DNA of 64,000 bases from Allorhizobium pseudoryzae (GCF_011046245.1 NZ_CP049242.1:18948-82947), one strand, 5' to 3'; positions 45,201 to 54,415 are shown, numbered from the stretch's first letter. The notes: a model not told the origin generated them from the sequence alone. Numbers and translations are program-made.

Positions 45201-45841
45201 ACACCGGTTCACCAGCGCAAGGCCTCGGCCAAGAGCCCGATCGAGCAGAGCCTGACAGGCTGGCAGAGCGGATCCGGCCCCTGTCGAGCTTCGAACAGGC
45301 TGTGGATCACTATGCGCAGGCGTTCAGTGCAGCTCAGAGGCAAGTTGAGCAGGGTTTGCCGCTTCTCGAGGTGCAGCGACAGGAAATTGCTCGCGCAGCG
45401 CAAAAGCTCAATGAAGCTCGGCCTGGTTCCCATGATCTCATTCGATCTGCCTTACAGCATGACGCCCAAACGAGCGAAGCAATGACGGAGTTTTCCGGAC
45501 GGGAACGTCTTGCTCAGCTTGTTGCCGGGATGGATCGCGAGCGCGCCGCTCTGGCCGATCCGAGTGTTCGCGCCGATCGCTTCATTGAGCGCTGGCAGGT
45601 ATTACAGACCGAGCGACACGCGCTTGATGGTTGGCAGCATGAGGAAGCCCGCGGTAAGGTTGAGCAGCAGTTGCGGAGCCTGTCCAAGGAATTGGAGCGT
45701 GACGGTCCGCTTGATGCCGCCTTGCGCCGTCGGACCCAGGAACTGGGCATCAGTTCCGTCCGGCAAGGCGAGACCACAGCCAAGGCGATGGATCGGGAGC
45801 TATCGCAGACCCGCAGCCAGAGCTTGGGTCTGGAACGGTAG
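42242..45841 (+). CDS. traA: TraA-type conjugative relaxase-helicase (MobQ)
   Basis: A 1199-residue protein that nicks oriT and unwinds the transferred strand. Residues 1-220 are the MobA/MobL relaxase: HLAIYHLSAKPISRSSGRSA, SAAYRCAARL with the probable catalytic Tyr27, and RNYHAHVMMT near 138-147 with the metal-binding histidines. Residues about 400-770 are a TraI/RecD-like helicase: GFAGAGKSTMLAAA (Walker A, near 418), VFVIDEAGMIGSR (Walker B), VLVGDHEQLQAIG and DHGYATTIHKNQGATVDRAF. The C-terminus is long, charged and helical. ATG 42242 is preferred over the frame start at 42230. No mating-pair genes (trb/virB) are in the window, so transfer would need a helper or genes outside. Confidence 0.95.
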   Translation: MHLAIYHLSAKPISRSSGRSAVASAAYRCAARLLNERDGVVHDFTRKGGVEHCEIVLPDGVDADWALDRSALWNAAEHSENRKDSRVAREFEVALPHELSEQGRIEVARAFAHHLADRYGTAVDFAIHAPHEQGDIRNYHAHVMMTTRQVSSQGLGEKTTLEYKNARLLSQGLPTTDMQLRDIRQAWEGIANSQLQREGLDVRIDHRSHMERGLELAPTGHLGVHATQMQRKGMGIERARLDEEAALRNAELIREKPEQVLTLISQEKSVFDRHDVARALHRYISDDHQAFQNAFASVMASPSLVLLQAERLDDMTGEGELARYSTREMLELERAMADGAHRMAHARSHGVDRHHVDQAMRLQDELIGARTATSRSGEQGGEGIDDREMLKRPGLSEEQKAAIRHITGSECMAVVVGFAGAGKSTMLAAARDAWERQGYKVHGAALSGKAAEGLAESSGIQSRTLASWSHGWQRDRGILSRGDVFVIDEAGMIGSRQLSRFVAEAEARGAKIVLVGDHEQLQAIGAGAPFRAIAEQIGYAELSEIRRQKIDWQRAASVSFATHKTAEALASYRDHGNVHFASHRDEARAAIVRDYLADREQHPDGTRVAMAHRRADVRALNAAIRTSLQDSHQLGRGEEGGEFTFQTNDGPRSFAPGDRVVFLENSRELGVKNGMLGEVKAIERNALHIHLDGAGAEASAEASLVTVPINDYQAIDHGYATTIHKNQGATVDRAFVLASGTMDRHLAYVAMTRHRDGVGLYVDAGEFLGRAGGKLLDHGAAPYKHQAGDRESYFVTLENDKGQRSTVWGVELGQTMRDAQPAIGERIDLQQQGATSVMLPDGAQSQRHSWRVIKGDELTYQQLENRLSRSGAKETTLDYVQEFAERRGIAAQFGVRNQIQLDDIQEHKHHERSHVGHTIREAQDEPLSERSSLAERTPSQGRPEPFGDTGLGARQQHEAAETDAPKRQPQRRSMFTGLKLNAGPKHNTGSPAQGLGQEPDRAEPDRLAERIRPLSSFEQAVDHYAQAFSAAQRQVEQGLPLLEVQRQEIARAAQKLNEARPGSHDLIRSALQHDAQTSEAMTEFSGRERLAQLVAGMDRERAALADPSVRADRFIERWQVLQTERHALDGWQHEEARGKVEQQLRSLSKELERDGPLDAALRRRTQELGISSVRQGETTAKAMDRELSQTRSQSLGLER

Positions 45842-45851
45842 AGGGATGCCG

Positions 45852-46628
45852 ATGGCGCAACATCCTAACAACGATAGTGATTTGTTTCGCGGTTCCGACA
45901 GACGGGAGCCGGAAGATCTCGAGGATCATGAAGCAGATGCTGCTGCGGCTTTCGAGGCACTTCGGTCTCGGGTCGAAAGTCTTCACGGCAATCTCACCCG
46001 TGAAATGACAACCATCCGCAAAGGGGTCGAGTATGCCCTTGATCAGTTGGATCGACAGGGAGCGCCTGTCGATTACAGCGCGGAGATAGGCCGCACAAAC
46101 AAAGTGCTGTCACAGATGAACGCGCGCCTGCAGGGCATCGAACAGTTACCGGTTCTGCGTCAGGGCGCCGAGCATTATGCGCGGGTGATCGAACGCAGCG
46201 GTGAGAGCCTAATGCGCGTCGCGGCGCAGCAATTCGAGCATGAAAGCCGCGATTTTCAGAGCACGGCACGTGATCTTGCTGCCCACGTGGCCAGTGCACG
46301 AGAAGCCAGGCAGCAAAACCAGTGGCTGGTCGTCGTCGGCTTGGCGGGTTTTCTGACAGGTATCGTGGTTGTGCTCTTCTTGTCGCGTTTGTTGCCGGTC
46401 TCGATGGCCAGTCATGCGGCAGCTCTGGTCATGGGGCAAGACCGCTTCAACGCCGGCCAAGCCATGATCGACGTTGCAGATCCCGTTGCGGGGAGAGCTA
46501 TTTCAAGGGGTGGATGGGTCTATGATAACAATCGCGAAACGATCGACAGCTGCATTCAGCAGATGCTGAAAAGTCAGAAGGAGCAGACCTGCGAGGTTGT
46601 GCTTCCAGTGGTTCGGAGCAATCGCTGA
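45852..46628 (+). CDS. Single-span membrane protein downstream of traA (DUF6118-like)
   Basis: About 258 residues from ATG 45852, chosen because GAGGG lies 6 bases upstream; ATG 45846 is also possible. An acidic N-terminus (DRREPEDLEDHEADAAAAFE) and a helical region (RSRVESLHGNLTREMTTIRK) precede one membrane segment at about 160-180 (WLVVVGLAGFLTGIVVVLFL) and a C-terminal domain. Proteins of this make-up often follow traA in alphaproteobacterial plasmids; DUF6118 is my best family guess. It starts 10 bases after traA, so it is in the same transcript. A role in coupling transfer to the membrane is inference. Confidence 0.65.
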   Translation: MAQHPNNDSDLFRGSDRREPEDLEDHEADAAAAFEALRSRVESLHGNLTREMTTIRKGVEYALDQLDRQGAPVDYSAEIGRTNKVLSQMNARLQGIEQLPVLRQGAEHYARVIERSGESLMRVAAQQFEHESRDFQSTARDLAAHVASAREARQQNQWLVVVGLAGFLTGIVVVLFLSRLLPVSMASHAAALVMGQDRFNAGQAMIDVADPVAGRAISRGGWVYDNNRETIDSCIQQMLKSQKEQTCEVVLPVVRSNR

Positions 46629-46814
46629 GGACTTTAATGGCAAGAGGAAAGCTTGCGATGATGAAGTTCGAGGCCTGGCTGGTAACGCTGTCACAACCTA
46701 AAATCGCCTCGTCTATGAGGGTGCACCTTTCTGATTTTGTGCGCGGCATTGCTGGTATAGGGTTGCGTCAGATGTTTACTCTTGGCCCTTCAGAAAGCCA
46801 ACTCAACGATTGAA

Positions 46815-47744
46815 ATGCTGTCCATGATGAAATCCTCCCTCGATCACATCCCTCCGAAGAAGCAACAAGAGATCGCCCGTGCGGTCGAAATTCTGCACGA
46901 GGAATTCGAGGACGCGTTGAAGGACGGGACAGCCGAATTCAAGAAGCGCGGACGTATTCTGAAGGTCATCCTATTCGGCTCCTATGCCAAGGGTGGCTGG
47001 GTGGACGAGCCTTTCACCATGAAAGGCTATCGCTCCGACTTTGACCTTCTGGTCATCGTCAACAACCGCAAGCTCTGCGACTATGCGACCTACTGGTACA
47101 AGGCGGCAGACCGGTTGATCCGCGATTCGCAGATCGAAACCCCTGTTAGCTTCATCGTGCATTCCCGCCGCGAGGTGAACACCTACCTAAAGGAAGGGCA
47201 GTATTTCTTCTCCGACATCCGCAAGGAAGGCATCGCGCTCTATGAACTCGATGATGAGCCGCTGGCGGAGCCTGTGGCATTGACGCCGGAGGAAAAGCTA
47301 CGGGTGGCGCGGGAGCATTTTTCAGACCGTTTCTCCCTTGCGAATACGTTTTTACGTGGTTTCAATTTTTATCGTGGAGAAAAGGAACTCCGTGTCGCTG
47401 CGTTTGAGCTCCACCAAGCCTTGGAGCAAGCTTACTCCTGTGTTCTTCTCACGTTAACGAACTACGCGCCGCCATCCCATAATGTGAAGTTTCTACGTTC
47501 GCTGGCGGAAGAACAGGATCACCGTTTGGCGGATGCCTTTCCACGTGACCAGCAGAGGGAACGTGGTTGGTTCAACACGTTGAATGAGGCTTATGTGAAA
47601 GCCCGCTACTCGAAGCACTTTTATATCAGCGAGGAAGCGTTGACTTGGCTTGGCGAACGCACCGCTATTCTGCTGGATCTCGTCGCTCTGATTTGTGAGG
47701 CCCATACGTCTTACCTCCAGCGAGCCAATAGCATGCCTCGCTGA
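46815..47744 (+). CDS. Nucleotidyltransferase and HEPN domain fusion protein
   Basis: A 309-residue protein with a minimal nucleotidyltransferase domain: ILFGSYAKGGWVDEP, then YRSDFDLLVIV, give the GSx10-DxD pattern near residues 52-80. A C-terminal HEPN domain from about residue 165 (AREHFSDRFSLANTFLRG, AAFELHQALEQAYSCVLL) follows. Separate MNT and HEPN proteins form toxin-antitoxin pairs in which the nucleotidyltransferase modifies and silences the HEPN RNase; here they are in one chain. The R-x4-6-H RNase motif is not clear. The start is uncertain (ATG 46815, 46824 or 46827). Confidence 0.8.
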   Translation: MLSMMKSSLDHIPPKKQQEIARAVEILHEEFEDALKDGTAEFKKRGRILKVILFGSYAKGGWVDEPFTMKGYRSDFDLLVIVNNRKLCDYATYWYKAADRLIRDSQIETPVSFIVHSRREVNTYLKEGQYFFSDIRKEGIALYELDDEPLAEPVALTPEEKLRVAREHFSDRFSLANTFLRGFNFYRGEKELRVAAFELHQALEQAYSCVLLTLTNYAPPSHNVKFLRSLAEEQDHRLADAFPRDQQRERGWFNTLNEAYVKARYSKHFYISEEALTWLGERTAILLDLVALICEAHTSYLQRANSMPR

Positions 47745-47893
47745 GAAGTTGGTAACGCCAACTGCGCCTCGCTATTTTACCAACATGAGCGAATTTATTT
47801 GTGGCGGAGGATTAGAACTTGCACCTGAAAGCCATGATATTTACCACTCCGTCATCAGCTCACTTCAAATCACCTCAAGGTTATGAAGCTTCT

Positions 47894-48457
47894 ATGAAAT
47901 TCGACAGCCTCTCTATTCCGGACGTGATCTTGATAACGCCGAAGAAATTTGGTGATAACCGCGGCTACTTCATGGAGACGTTCCGGGAGAACCTGTTTCA
48001 GGAGCAGGCAGGGCCGGTGCATTTCGTTCAGGACAATCGGTCTTTTTCAGCCGAAGTCAGGACTGTGCGTGGGCTTCATTTCCAGCTGCCGCCGAAGGCT
48101 CAGGGTAAGCTTGTATCTTGCACCGCCGGCGCGCTTTTGGATGTCGCCGTCGATATTCGACAGGGGTCGCCGACCTTTGGGCAGTATGTTTCGGCCGAGT
48201 TAACGGCGGAGAACGGGGAGCAGCTCTGGGTTCCTGCCGGTTTTGCCCATGGTTTTTGCACGCTCGTGCCCGACACGATCATCAGCTACAAGGTGACGGA
48301 CTACTACAGCCCGGAGCATGATCGTGGTCTGCTGTGGAGTGATCCGGCCATCGGTATCGACTGGCCGGTGTCAGGCGATGCTGTCGTGCTCTCGGACAAG
48401 GACAGGCGTCAGCCGACTTTGGCGGATCTACCGACATCCTTTGTGTTTGGAGAGTGA
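47894..48457 (+). CDS. rfbC: dTDP-4-dehydrorhamnose 3,5-epimerase
   Basis: RmlC enzyme of dTDP-L-rhamnose synthesis, 187 residues, a cupin-fold dimer. DNRGYFMETFRENLF, FVQDNRSFSAEVRTVRGLHF (with the conserved RGLHFQ), VDIRQGSPTFGQYVS and WVPAGFAHGFCTL hold the catalytic His and Asp and the substrate-binding residues. ATG 47894 is chosen. It is the first gene of rmlCBDA and the 150 bases before it probably hold the promoter. No clear ribosome-binding site is seen. Confidence 0.95.
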   Translation: MKFDSLSIPDVILITPKKFGDNRGYFMETFRENLFQEQAGPVHFVQDNRSFSAEVRTVRGLHFQLPPKAQGKLVSCTAGALLDVAVDIRQGSPTFGQYVSAELTAENGEQLWVPAGFAHGFCTLVPDTIISYKVTDYYSPEHDRGLLWSDPAIGIDWPVSGDAVVLSDKDRRQPTLADLPTSFVFGE

Positions 48458-48466
48458 GAGGGTTTT

Positions 48467-49528
48467 ATGCGCGTTCTCGTCACCGGCGGCGCCGGCTTCA
48501 TTGGGTCCGCACTGGTCCGCCATCTTGTTCTGGATAAGGGTTATGATGTCCTCAACATCGATAAGCTGACCTATGCCGGAACGCTGACATCCCTCGCATC
48601 TGTCGAGGGCAATAACCACTACCGTTTCCTCAAGGCGGACATCTCCGACGGCCGCGCCATCAGTGAAGCCTTCGAAAGTTTCCGCCCCGATCGCGTCATG
48701 CATCTGGCTGCGGAGAGCCATGTCGATCGGTCGATCACCGGTGCGAAGGACTTCGTCGAGACGAACGTGCTTGGCACCTTCACCATGCTGGAAGGGGCGC
48801 GCGCCCACTGGCAGCGCCTCTCTGGTGAGGCGAAAGACAGCTTCCGGTTCCTGCATGTCTCGACCGATGAAGTCTATGGCTCGCTGGGAGATGACGGTCT
48901 CTTCACTGAGACCACTCCCTATGATCCGAGCTCTCCCTATTCCGCGTCAAAGGCCGCTTCCGATCACTTGGCCAAGGCATGGGCGCGTACTTACAAGATG
49001 CCGGTCGTTGTCTCCAACTGCTCGAACAATTACGGCCCCTTCCATTTCCCGGAAAAGCTCATTCCACTGGTCATCCTCAACGCACTTCATGGCCAGCCTC
49101 TGCCGGTCTACGGCAATGGCGCCAATATCCGTGACTGGCTTTATGTCGAGGATCACGCACGCGCCCTCGATATTATCGCGGAGCGCGGCCGTATCGGCGA
49201 GACTTACAATGTCGGCGGACGCAATGAGCGGCGCAACATTGATGTCGTCAAGCGTATCTGCAGCCTGATGGACGAGTTGCGCCCCTCCGGCAAACCACAT
49301 GAGAGCTTGATCCAGTATGTGACCGATCGCCCTGGGCATGACGCGCGCTATGCCATCGATGCGACGAAGCTGGAGACCGAACTGGGTTGGAAGGCGCAGG
49401 AGAATTTCGACAGCGGTATCGAAAAGACGGTGCGCTGGTATATCGATAACGAATGGTGGTGGGCGCCGTTGCGCAAAGGCTATTCCGGCCAGCGTCTCGG
49501 CATCCTCAAGACGGATGCCGCGGAATGA
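48467..49528 (+). CDS. rfbB: dTDP-glucose 4,6-dehydratase
   Basis: RmlB, 353 residues, extended SDR that makes dTDP-4-keto-6-deoxyglucose. [17 protein letters not shown] is the NAD site. [14 protein letters not shown] and [15 protein letters not shown] (catalytic Thr, Asp and Glu) and [17 protein letters not shown] (Tyr and Lys) are all present, with [20 protein letters not shown] as an RmlB signature. It starts 9 bases after rfbC with GAGAGG as ribosome-binding site. Confidence 0.97.
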   Translation: MRVLVTGGAGFIGSALVRHLVLDKGYDVLNIDKLTYAGTLTSLASVEGNNHYRFLKADISDGRAISEAFESFRPDRVMHLAAESHVDRSITGAKDFVETNVLGTFTMLEGARAHWQRLSGEAKDSFRFLHVSTDEVYGSLGDDGLFTETTPYDPSSPYSASKAASDHLAKAWARTYKMPVVVSNCSNNYGPFHFPEKLIPLVILNALHGQPLPVYGNGANIRDWLYVEDHARALDIIAERGRIGETYNVGGRNERRNIDVVKRICSLMDELRPSGKPHESLIQYVTDRPGHDARYAIDATKLETELGWKAQENFDSGIEKTVRWYIDNEWWWAPLRKGYSGQRLGILKTDAAE

Positions 49529-50439
49529 CATCCAGATTGCGGTATCTCGTGACGGGGCGGGAAGGCCAGGTCGTGCAGTCTCTCCTCGAGCAAAGCAAGC
49601 GTTCGGAACATAATGGGATAGAACTGATCGCTGTTGGTCGACCGGTTCTCGACCTAGCCAATCCAAGCAGTATTCGATCCGCTGTGGAAGAGACCAAGCC
49701 GGATCTGATCATTTCGGCAGCCGCCTATACGGCTGTCGATCAGGCGGAAAGCGACGAAGAGGCGGCGCGAGCGGTCAATGCTTTTGGTCCGCGTGTTTTG
49801 GCTGAGGTTGCGGCTTCACGGAAGATCCCGATCATTCATCTGTCCACCGACTATGTCTTTGACGGGATGAAGAGTGAGCCATACGTCGAAACCGATGCAG
49901 TTGGACCGATGAGTGCTTATGGACGCACCAAGCTAGAAGGTGAACGCGCCTTACTGCAGGCTACGGACAACGTTGTCATCCTGCGCACTGCCTGGGTCTA
50001 CAGCCCCTTCGGCAAGAATTTTGTGAAGACCATGCTGCGTCTGGCGGAGACCCGCGATACGGTGAATGTGGTGGCCGATCAAGTCGGCAATCCTACGTCA
50101 GCGCTGGACATAGCCGACGGAATTTTCACGGTTGCCCACAATATGGTCGAAGATGCCGATGCTGCTTTGCGGGGTATATTTCATATGTCCGGGCGGGGGG
50201 AGGCGAGTTGGGCCGATTTAGCAGAGGAAATCTTCCGTGTATCGGCTTCTAAAGGTGGCCCCAGCGCAACGGTTGGACGGATATCGACCGCGGAGTACCC
50301 AACACCGGCAAAACGTCCTGCCAATTCTCGGTTGAGCAATTTTGCACTGAGAGCCGCTCATGTCGTGGAGCTGCCGAGGTGGCAGAGATCCGTGTATGAC
50401 ATTGTTGAACGCCTTGTCGCATCCAAAACCTATCTGTGA
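49525..50439 (+). CDS. rfbD: dTDP-4-dehydrorhamnose reductase
   Basis: RmlD, 304 residues, NAD(P)H-dependent reductase that completes dTDP-L-rhamnose. [15 protein letters not shown] is the cofactor loop. [31 protein letters not shown] and [15 protein letters not shown] give the Thr, Tyr and Lys of the active site. ATG 49525 overlaps the rfbB stop (ATGA). Confidence 0.95.
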   Translation: MTSRLRYLVTGREGQVVQSLLEQSKRSEHNGIELIAVGRPVLDLANPSSIRSAVEETKPDLIISAAAYTAVDQAESDEEAARAVNAFGPRVLAEVAASRKIPIIHLSTDYVFDGMKSEPYVETDAVGPMSAYGRTKLEGERALLQATDNVVILRTAWVYSPFGKNFVKTMLRLAETRDTVNVVADQVGNPTSALDIADGIFTVAHNMVEDADAALRGIFHMSGRGEASWADLAEEIFRVSASKGGPSATVGRISTAEYPTPAKRPANSRLSNFALRAAHVVELPRWQRSVYDIVERLVASKTYL

Positions 50440-50458
50440 AGATATCGGGAGAAGAAAC

Positions 50459-51334
50459 ATGAAGGGCATCATTCTGGCTGGCGGCAGTGGAACGCGACTG
50501 CATCCCATGACCCTGGTCACCTCCAAGCAGCTCATGCCGGTCTATGACAAGCCGATGATCTATTATCCCTTGTCGACCCTGATGCTCGCCGGTATCCGCG
50601 ATATCCTGATCATCTCGACGCCGAAGGACTTGCCGAATTTTCAGGCGCTTCTCGGCGACGGCTCCAAATGGGGAATTTCGCTATCCTATGCCGAGCAGCC
50701 ATCACCCGATGGGCTCGCTCAGGCCTATATAATCGGAGCGGATTTTGTAGGTAACAGTCCCTCCTGCCTCATTCTCGGTGACAATATCTTCTACGGGCAT
50801 GGGGTGAGTGAGCTCTTTAAAGCGGCCATCGATCGCAACGATGGCGCTACTGTTTTTGCTTACCACGTTAGTGACCCCGAGCGGTATGGTGTAGTCGAAT
50901 TTGATAAGGACAGAAGGGCCATATCCATAGAGGAAAAGCCGGTCCAACCTAAGTCAAACTGGGCTGTCACAGGGCTGTATTTTTATGACAAGGATGTTGT
51001 CGACATCGCCGCCAATCTGAAGCCATCTGCCCGTGGTGAGCTGGAAATTACTGACGTCAACCGCGTCTACTTAGAGCGTGGCAAATTATCAGTTCAGGAA
51101 CTTGGTCGCGGGTATGCCTGGCTTGATACTGGAACCCCAGATAGTTTGCTTGACGCATCAGAATTTGTGGCGACGCTTGAACGGCGCCAAGGCTTCAAGA
51201 TTTCTTGCCCGGAAGAGATTGCCTTTCGCCAAGGGTTTATTGGATATGACCAAATTAATAATATCGTTTCGCAAATGGGAAAGAGTAATTACGCTTTATA
51301 TCTAAATAAAATTATGATTTCAAAAATAAAATGA
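50459..51334 (+). CDS. rfbA: Glucose-1-phosphate thymidylyltransferase
   Basis: RmlA, 291 residues, makes dTDP-glucose. [20 protein letters not shown] is the nucleotide-binding signature. [31 protein letters not shown] and the [17 protein letters not shown] motif are clear. ATG 50459 has GGGAGAAG as ribosome-binding site. The base composition changes within the gene: the first 300 bases are GC-rich like rfbCBD, whereas the last 400 are AT-rich and end in A/T runs, which suggests a recombination joint inside it. Confidence 0.96.
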   Translation: MKGIILAGGSGTRLHPMTLVTSKQLMPVYDKPMIYYPLSTLMLAGIRDILIISTPKDLPNFQALLGDGSKWGISLSYAEQPSPDGLAQAYIIGADFVGNSPSCLILGDNIFYGHGVSELFKAAIDRNDGATVFAYHVSDPERYGVVEFDKDRRAISIEEKPVQPKSNWAVTGLYFYDKDVVDIAANLKPSARGELEITDVNRVYLERGKLSVQELGRGYAWLDTGTPDSLLDASEFVATLERRQGFKISCPEEIAFRQGFIGYDQINNIVSQMGKSNYALYLNKIMISKIK

Positions 51335-51406
51335 ATATTGTTTTCTATCGTTTCGGGCAATTAATAATTTTATGAGTCAGGCGAGCCACTCCCTGAAACT
51401 TCCATT

Positions 51407-52210
51407 TCAGACATAGAGAAACGCGGGGAATCGTTGGCCCGGAGGCCCCACCTTTTCGCAAATAACGAGCAAGTCATCGCCCCGCATGTCCATTGAGTAA
51501 CCAGCAGAAATAAGAAGTTTCTCAACGCTTGGCCAGCCACCCGTCCAGAAGTTTTCGGTCCACATCCTTGCAATCGAGAATCCAGCGTTTTCAACCATTG
51601 ACCGCATCAGGTTTGGACTATATTCTAGGTTGTGCCTATCATTTGACCCATTCTTACGGTAGAAGTGAAACATACTTCCAACATCGAACTGAAGGGTTCG
51701 CGCAATGTGGTCCAGGCTGCATGCATTAGGGGTTGTGATCATCAGCTTACCGCCTGGCTTGAGCAGGCGGTTTGCTTCAATCATAAAAAAGTTCGGATCG
51801 ATAGCGAAATGCTCAAGAACCTCTGCAAGAAGAATGAAGTCATAGCTTCCATCTGGAACGGGTAGAGGAGTCTGTTCCACGTTGAGATCGAATATGCGGT
51901 AATCATGGATTTCTACATCAAATGGATATCTACGCAGGTATTGATCAACCTTGCCATCCTGTGCTTCATAAACAACTCCGTCTGCTTCTTCGTAGCCCAG
52001 CAACGTGCGCATTGCGACGGGGAATAGGCCATAAGTACCAATTTCAATGGCCCGTTGACCCGGTTCGGTCGCGGCAGGAATGGCTCGCAGTGTAGATAAG
52101 AAACGTTGTCGGTGATCTTTCAGATATTTCCGAAGAAATTCTGGTACATGTTGTGCGTATGATTCCATGAACAAATTGAATACGTCAACATTAACTGAAT
52201 CAGTGCTCAT
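51407..52210 (-). CDS. Class I SAM-dependent methyltransferase
   Basis: Methyltransferase of 267 residues of the methyltransferase-11/23 type. AIEIGTYGLFPVAMRTLLG is the SAM-binding region in a loose form. FILLAEVLEHFAIDPNFFMI and LLKPGGKLMITTPNACSLDH are the typical later motifs. EYSPNLMRSMVENAGFSI and a C-terminal domain follow. It is convergent with rfbA, with 72 AT-rich bases between the stops and no clear terminator. It belongs to a local group of methyltransferases that likely decorate glycans. Confidence 0.8.
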   Translation of the reverse strand: MSTDSVNVDVFNLFMESYAQHVPEFLRKYLKDHRQRFLSTLRAIPAATEPGQRAIEIGTYGLFPVAMRTLLGYEEADGVVYEAQDGKVDQYLRRYPFDVEIHDYRIFDLNVEQTPLPVPDGSYDFILLAEVLEHFAIDPNFFMIEANRLLKPGGKLMITTPNACSLDHIARTLQFDVGSMFHFYRKNGSNDRHNLEYSPNLMRSMVENAGFSIARMWTENFWTGGWPSVEKLLISAGYSMDMRGDDLLVICEKVGPPGQRFPAFLYV

Positions 52211-52330
52211 TTTATAGCCTTTACATGTGAGCCAACACGCTCTCGGGCATCGTAATACAAAGGCGCTAACGTTACAATCTTAGCAATCGGGTCGAGTCGA
52301 ACAATTTATTGATACAAAGGAAATACAATT

Positions 52331-52745
52331 GTTTCAGACAACGGGACCGAACTGACCTCGAATGCCATCCTCGTCTGGTCGAAGGATCACAAGGTCGAGT
52401 GGCACTATATCGCGCCGGGAAGACCGATACAAAACGGCTATGTCGAGAGCTTCAACGGCCGCATGCGCGACGAACTGCTTAACGAGAGCCTGTTCTTTGG
52501 TCTCGATCGTGCCCGCAGCGCAATTGCGAAATGGGCCGACGACTACAACAAATTTCCGGCCCCATTCATCGCTCGGATACCAGACCCCGGCGGGCTATGC
52601 CGGGATCATCGCCGCAACCGGCTCCAACACTACGCAATGTGGAAGCTTCGCGTTTCCGCCGGTTGCTCCCATCGCGCCATGTGGCGTATCAAAAACCGCC
52701 GAGGCTCTAATCCCAGTCGGATGAAACTTCAGTGGCAGGTCACTG
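52331..52745 (+). pseudogene. IS3-family transposase (OrfB) 3' remnant
   Basis: From about 52338 the frame reads DNGTELTSNAILVWSKDHK, GRPIQNGYVESFNGRMRDE and LLNESLFFGLDRARSAIAKW, the C-terminal part of an IS3-type DDE integrase with the final catalytic Glu (VESFNG). A one-base insertion near 52560 moves the rest (HSSLGYQTPAGYAGIIAATG) to the next frame. The right end of the element lies near 52742 (AACTTCAGTGGCAGGTCA). The 5' four-fifths are missing. Confidence 0.85.
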
Positions 52746-52815
52746 CCTATCGACGTGATGGTTCACTTGAAAAACATTTACCGCCGCACAACCGCAATGT
52801 AGAGGAATGTGTCTG

Positions 52816-53577
52816 ATGGCTACGCCCAATTTGTTTATTTTAGGTGCCGGCAAAAGCGGAACGACAACGCTTTATCATGTATTGCAGCGTCATCCGGATA
52901 TCCACGTGTGCAACCCCAAGGAGCCAAGCTTTTTTTGTAGTTATTTCCAAGTGGTGGCAAACCCCGTTTCCTACTGCAAATTATTTGATTCTAACCGGCG
53001 TTATCGCGTTGATGCTTCCCACGTATATTTTTCTAACCCCGAGACGGCTCAAATCCTGCATGATCTCTTTCCAAAGGCTCAATTTTTGCTGATACTGCGT
53101 AACCCCAAGGCACGGGCGCATTCACTCTACCAGCACATGCGGCGTGTGTTGCACAATGATGGTCGGCCCTTAGAACTGGCCGAAAGTTTTTTGGAGGCAC
53201 TCTCAGTTGAAGGTGAGCGTTTCTCTTCGCCTGAATTTATGACAAACTGCAGGCAGTATTTTTGGAACTTCATGTACATGCGATCCTCATACTATGACGA
53301 GCAGCTGTCGCGGTATTTAACGTTGTTTCCCCGCGATCAGTTCATGATCACCACTCTCGCTGAACTTCATTGGCAACCTCATGCTACAGTCAGGAGAATT
53401 GCAAATTTTCTCAATCTCAATGTTGCGGGGTTTGGCCAGAACATCCCTGTTACGAATGCTTCACCACCATATGTGGATTTTGATAAAGACTGCGATATGG
53501 TGATGGAGCGTCATTTTGGCGATCTCACAGCTCGAGTGAACGCCCTTGCAGGCCATCCATTGGACTGGGCGCTGTAA
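52816..53577 (+). CDS. Sulfotransferase (PAPS-dependent)
   Basis: Sulfotransferase of 253 residues, transfers sulfate from PAPS to a sugar hydroxyl. The 5'-phosphosulfate loop LGAGKSGTTTLYHVLQRHPD lies at residues 9-28. The conserved KEPSFFC segment follows. LLILRNPKARAHSLYQHMRR is the 3'-phosphate binding motif (R-N-P-x-x-R-x-x-S). DQFMITTLAELHWQPHATVR is typical of the LpsS/NodH-related and heparan-type group. ATG 52816 is used. CysD/CysNC in this window make its donor. It lies just after an IS3 remnant, a sign of past rearrangement. Confidence 0.88.
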   Translation: MATPNLFILGAGKSGTTTLYHVLQRHPDIHVCNPKEPSFFCSYFQVVANPVSYCKLFDSNRRYRVDASHVYFSNPETAQILHDLFPKAQFLLILRNPKARAHSLYQHMRRVLHNDGRPLELAESFLEALSVEGERFSSPEFMTNCRQYFWNFMYMRSSYYDEQLSRYLTLFPRDQFMITTLAELHWQPHATVRRIANFLNLNVAGFGQNIPVTNASPPYVDFDKDCDMVMERHFGDLTARVNALAGHPLDWAL

Positions 53578-53665
53578 GCGTTGGCCCTTTTTAAATACAT
53601 AGCTTACGGCGTATCGCTTCGGATGGTCGTATCGTCGAATTCTGCGCCAACTAATAGGTTGTACA

Positions 53666-54415
53666 TTGCTTGAAGATGAAAAGCTTGATCAGGTTAAAAA
53701 CCGGACCTGGTTCTATCAGTTCGATTTGCCCGACGGGTCTCAGACAACGACGGACGTACCCCCAGCCGTTTTGCCAATTCATATCGCAAGACGCGACAAG
53801 TTGCGCCGTATAATTAAGCAATACGTACCAGATTCAGGCGATTTAATAGCTTATGATTTCGCTTCCCATGAGGGCTACTACGCAATTGAACTGGCGCGCC
53901 ATTTCAAGCAAGTAAGAGGCTTCGAAATTAGACAGCAGAGCCTTGAGGCAGCGCAACTTATCACCGACGTACTGAAATTACGAAATTTGGAATACTGTCG
54001 CGCAGATCTTCAAGTTATGCAGTACGATCCATCTCAGACTGCTGATTTTGTACTTTTATATGGTTTGATCTATCATCTGGAAAATCCAGTTCATACGTTG
54101 CGACTCGCCAGCCAGATGACTCGCAAGCATATTCTAATAGAAACGCAGATTTTTCCATATGACATGTCCGGACTGATCGAAGACGGTGCCTACTCCAATC
54201 AGCGTCGTGTAGAAGGCGTGTTCGGGCTCGTACCCGACTATGCGGCGCGGCGCGAAGGCGGTTCCACGGACATCGCGCTTGTACCCTCATTAAACGCACT
54301 GTTGTTCTTAATGCGGGAGTTTGGATTTGCCACCATACAAGTTCTACCAAGCGGGGAGGATGAATATGAGCAATTCACGCGAAGAATGCGAGTTTTGATA
54401 TATGGACAGAAGTAG
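53666..54415 (+). CDS. SAM-dependent methyltransferase, possibly 5'-truncated
   Basis: About 249 residues of a class I methyltransferase. DLIAYDFASHEGYYAIELAR is the SAM-binding region, RGFEIRQQSLEAAQLITDVL the second strand, and ADFVLLYGLIYHLENPVHTL resembles the DUF1698/CmoB-like group. No ATG is available near the N-terminus. The frame is open back to a stop at 53600 and the best start is TTG 53666, so either TTG is used or the start has been lost. The gene lies 88 bases after the sulfotransferase. Confidence 0.7.
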   Translation: MLEDEKLDQVKNRTWFYQFDLPDGSQTTTDVPPAVLPIHIARRDKLRRIIKQYVPDSGDLIAYDFASHEGYYAIELARHFKQVRGFEIRQQSLEAAQLITDVLKLRNLEYCRADLQVMQYDPSQTADFVLLYGLIYHLENPVHTLRLASQMTRKHILIETQIFPYDMSGLIEDGAYSNQRRVEGVFGLVPDYAARREGGSTDIALVPSLNALLFLMREFGFATIQVLPSGEDEYEQFTRRMRVLIYGQK

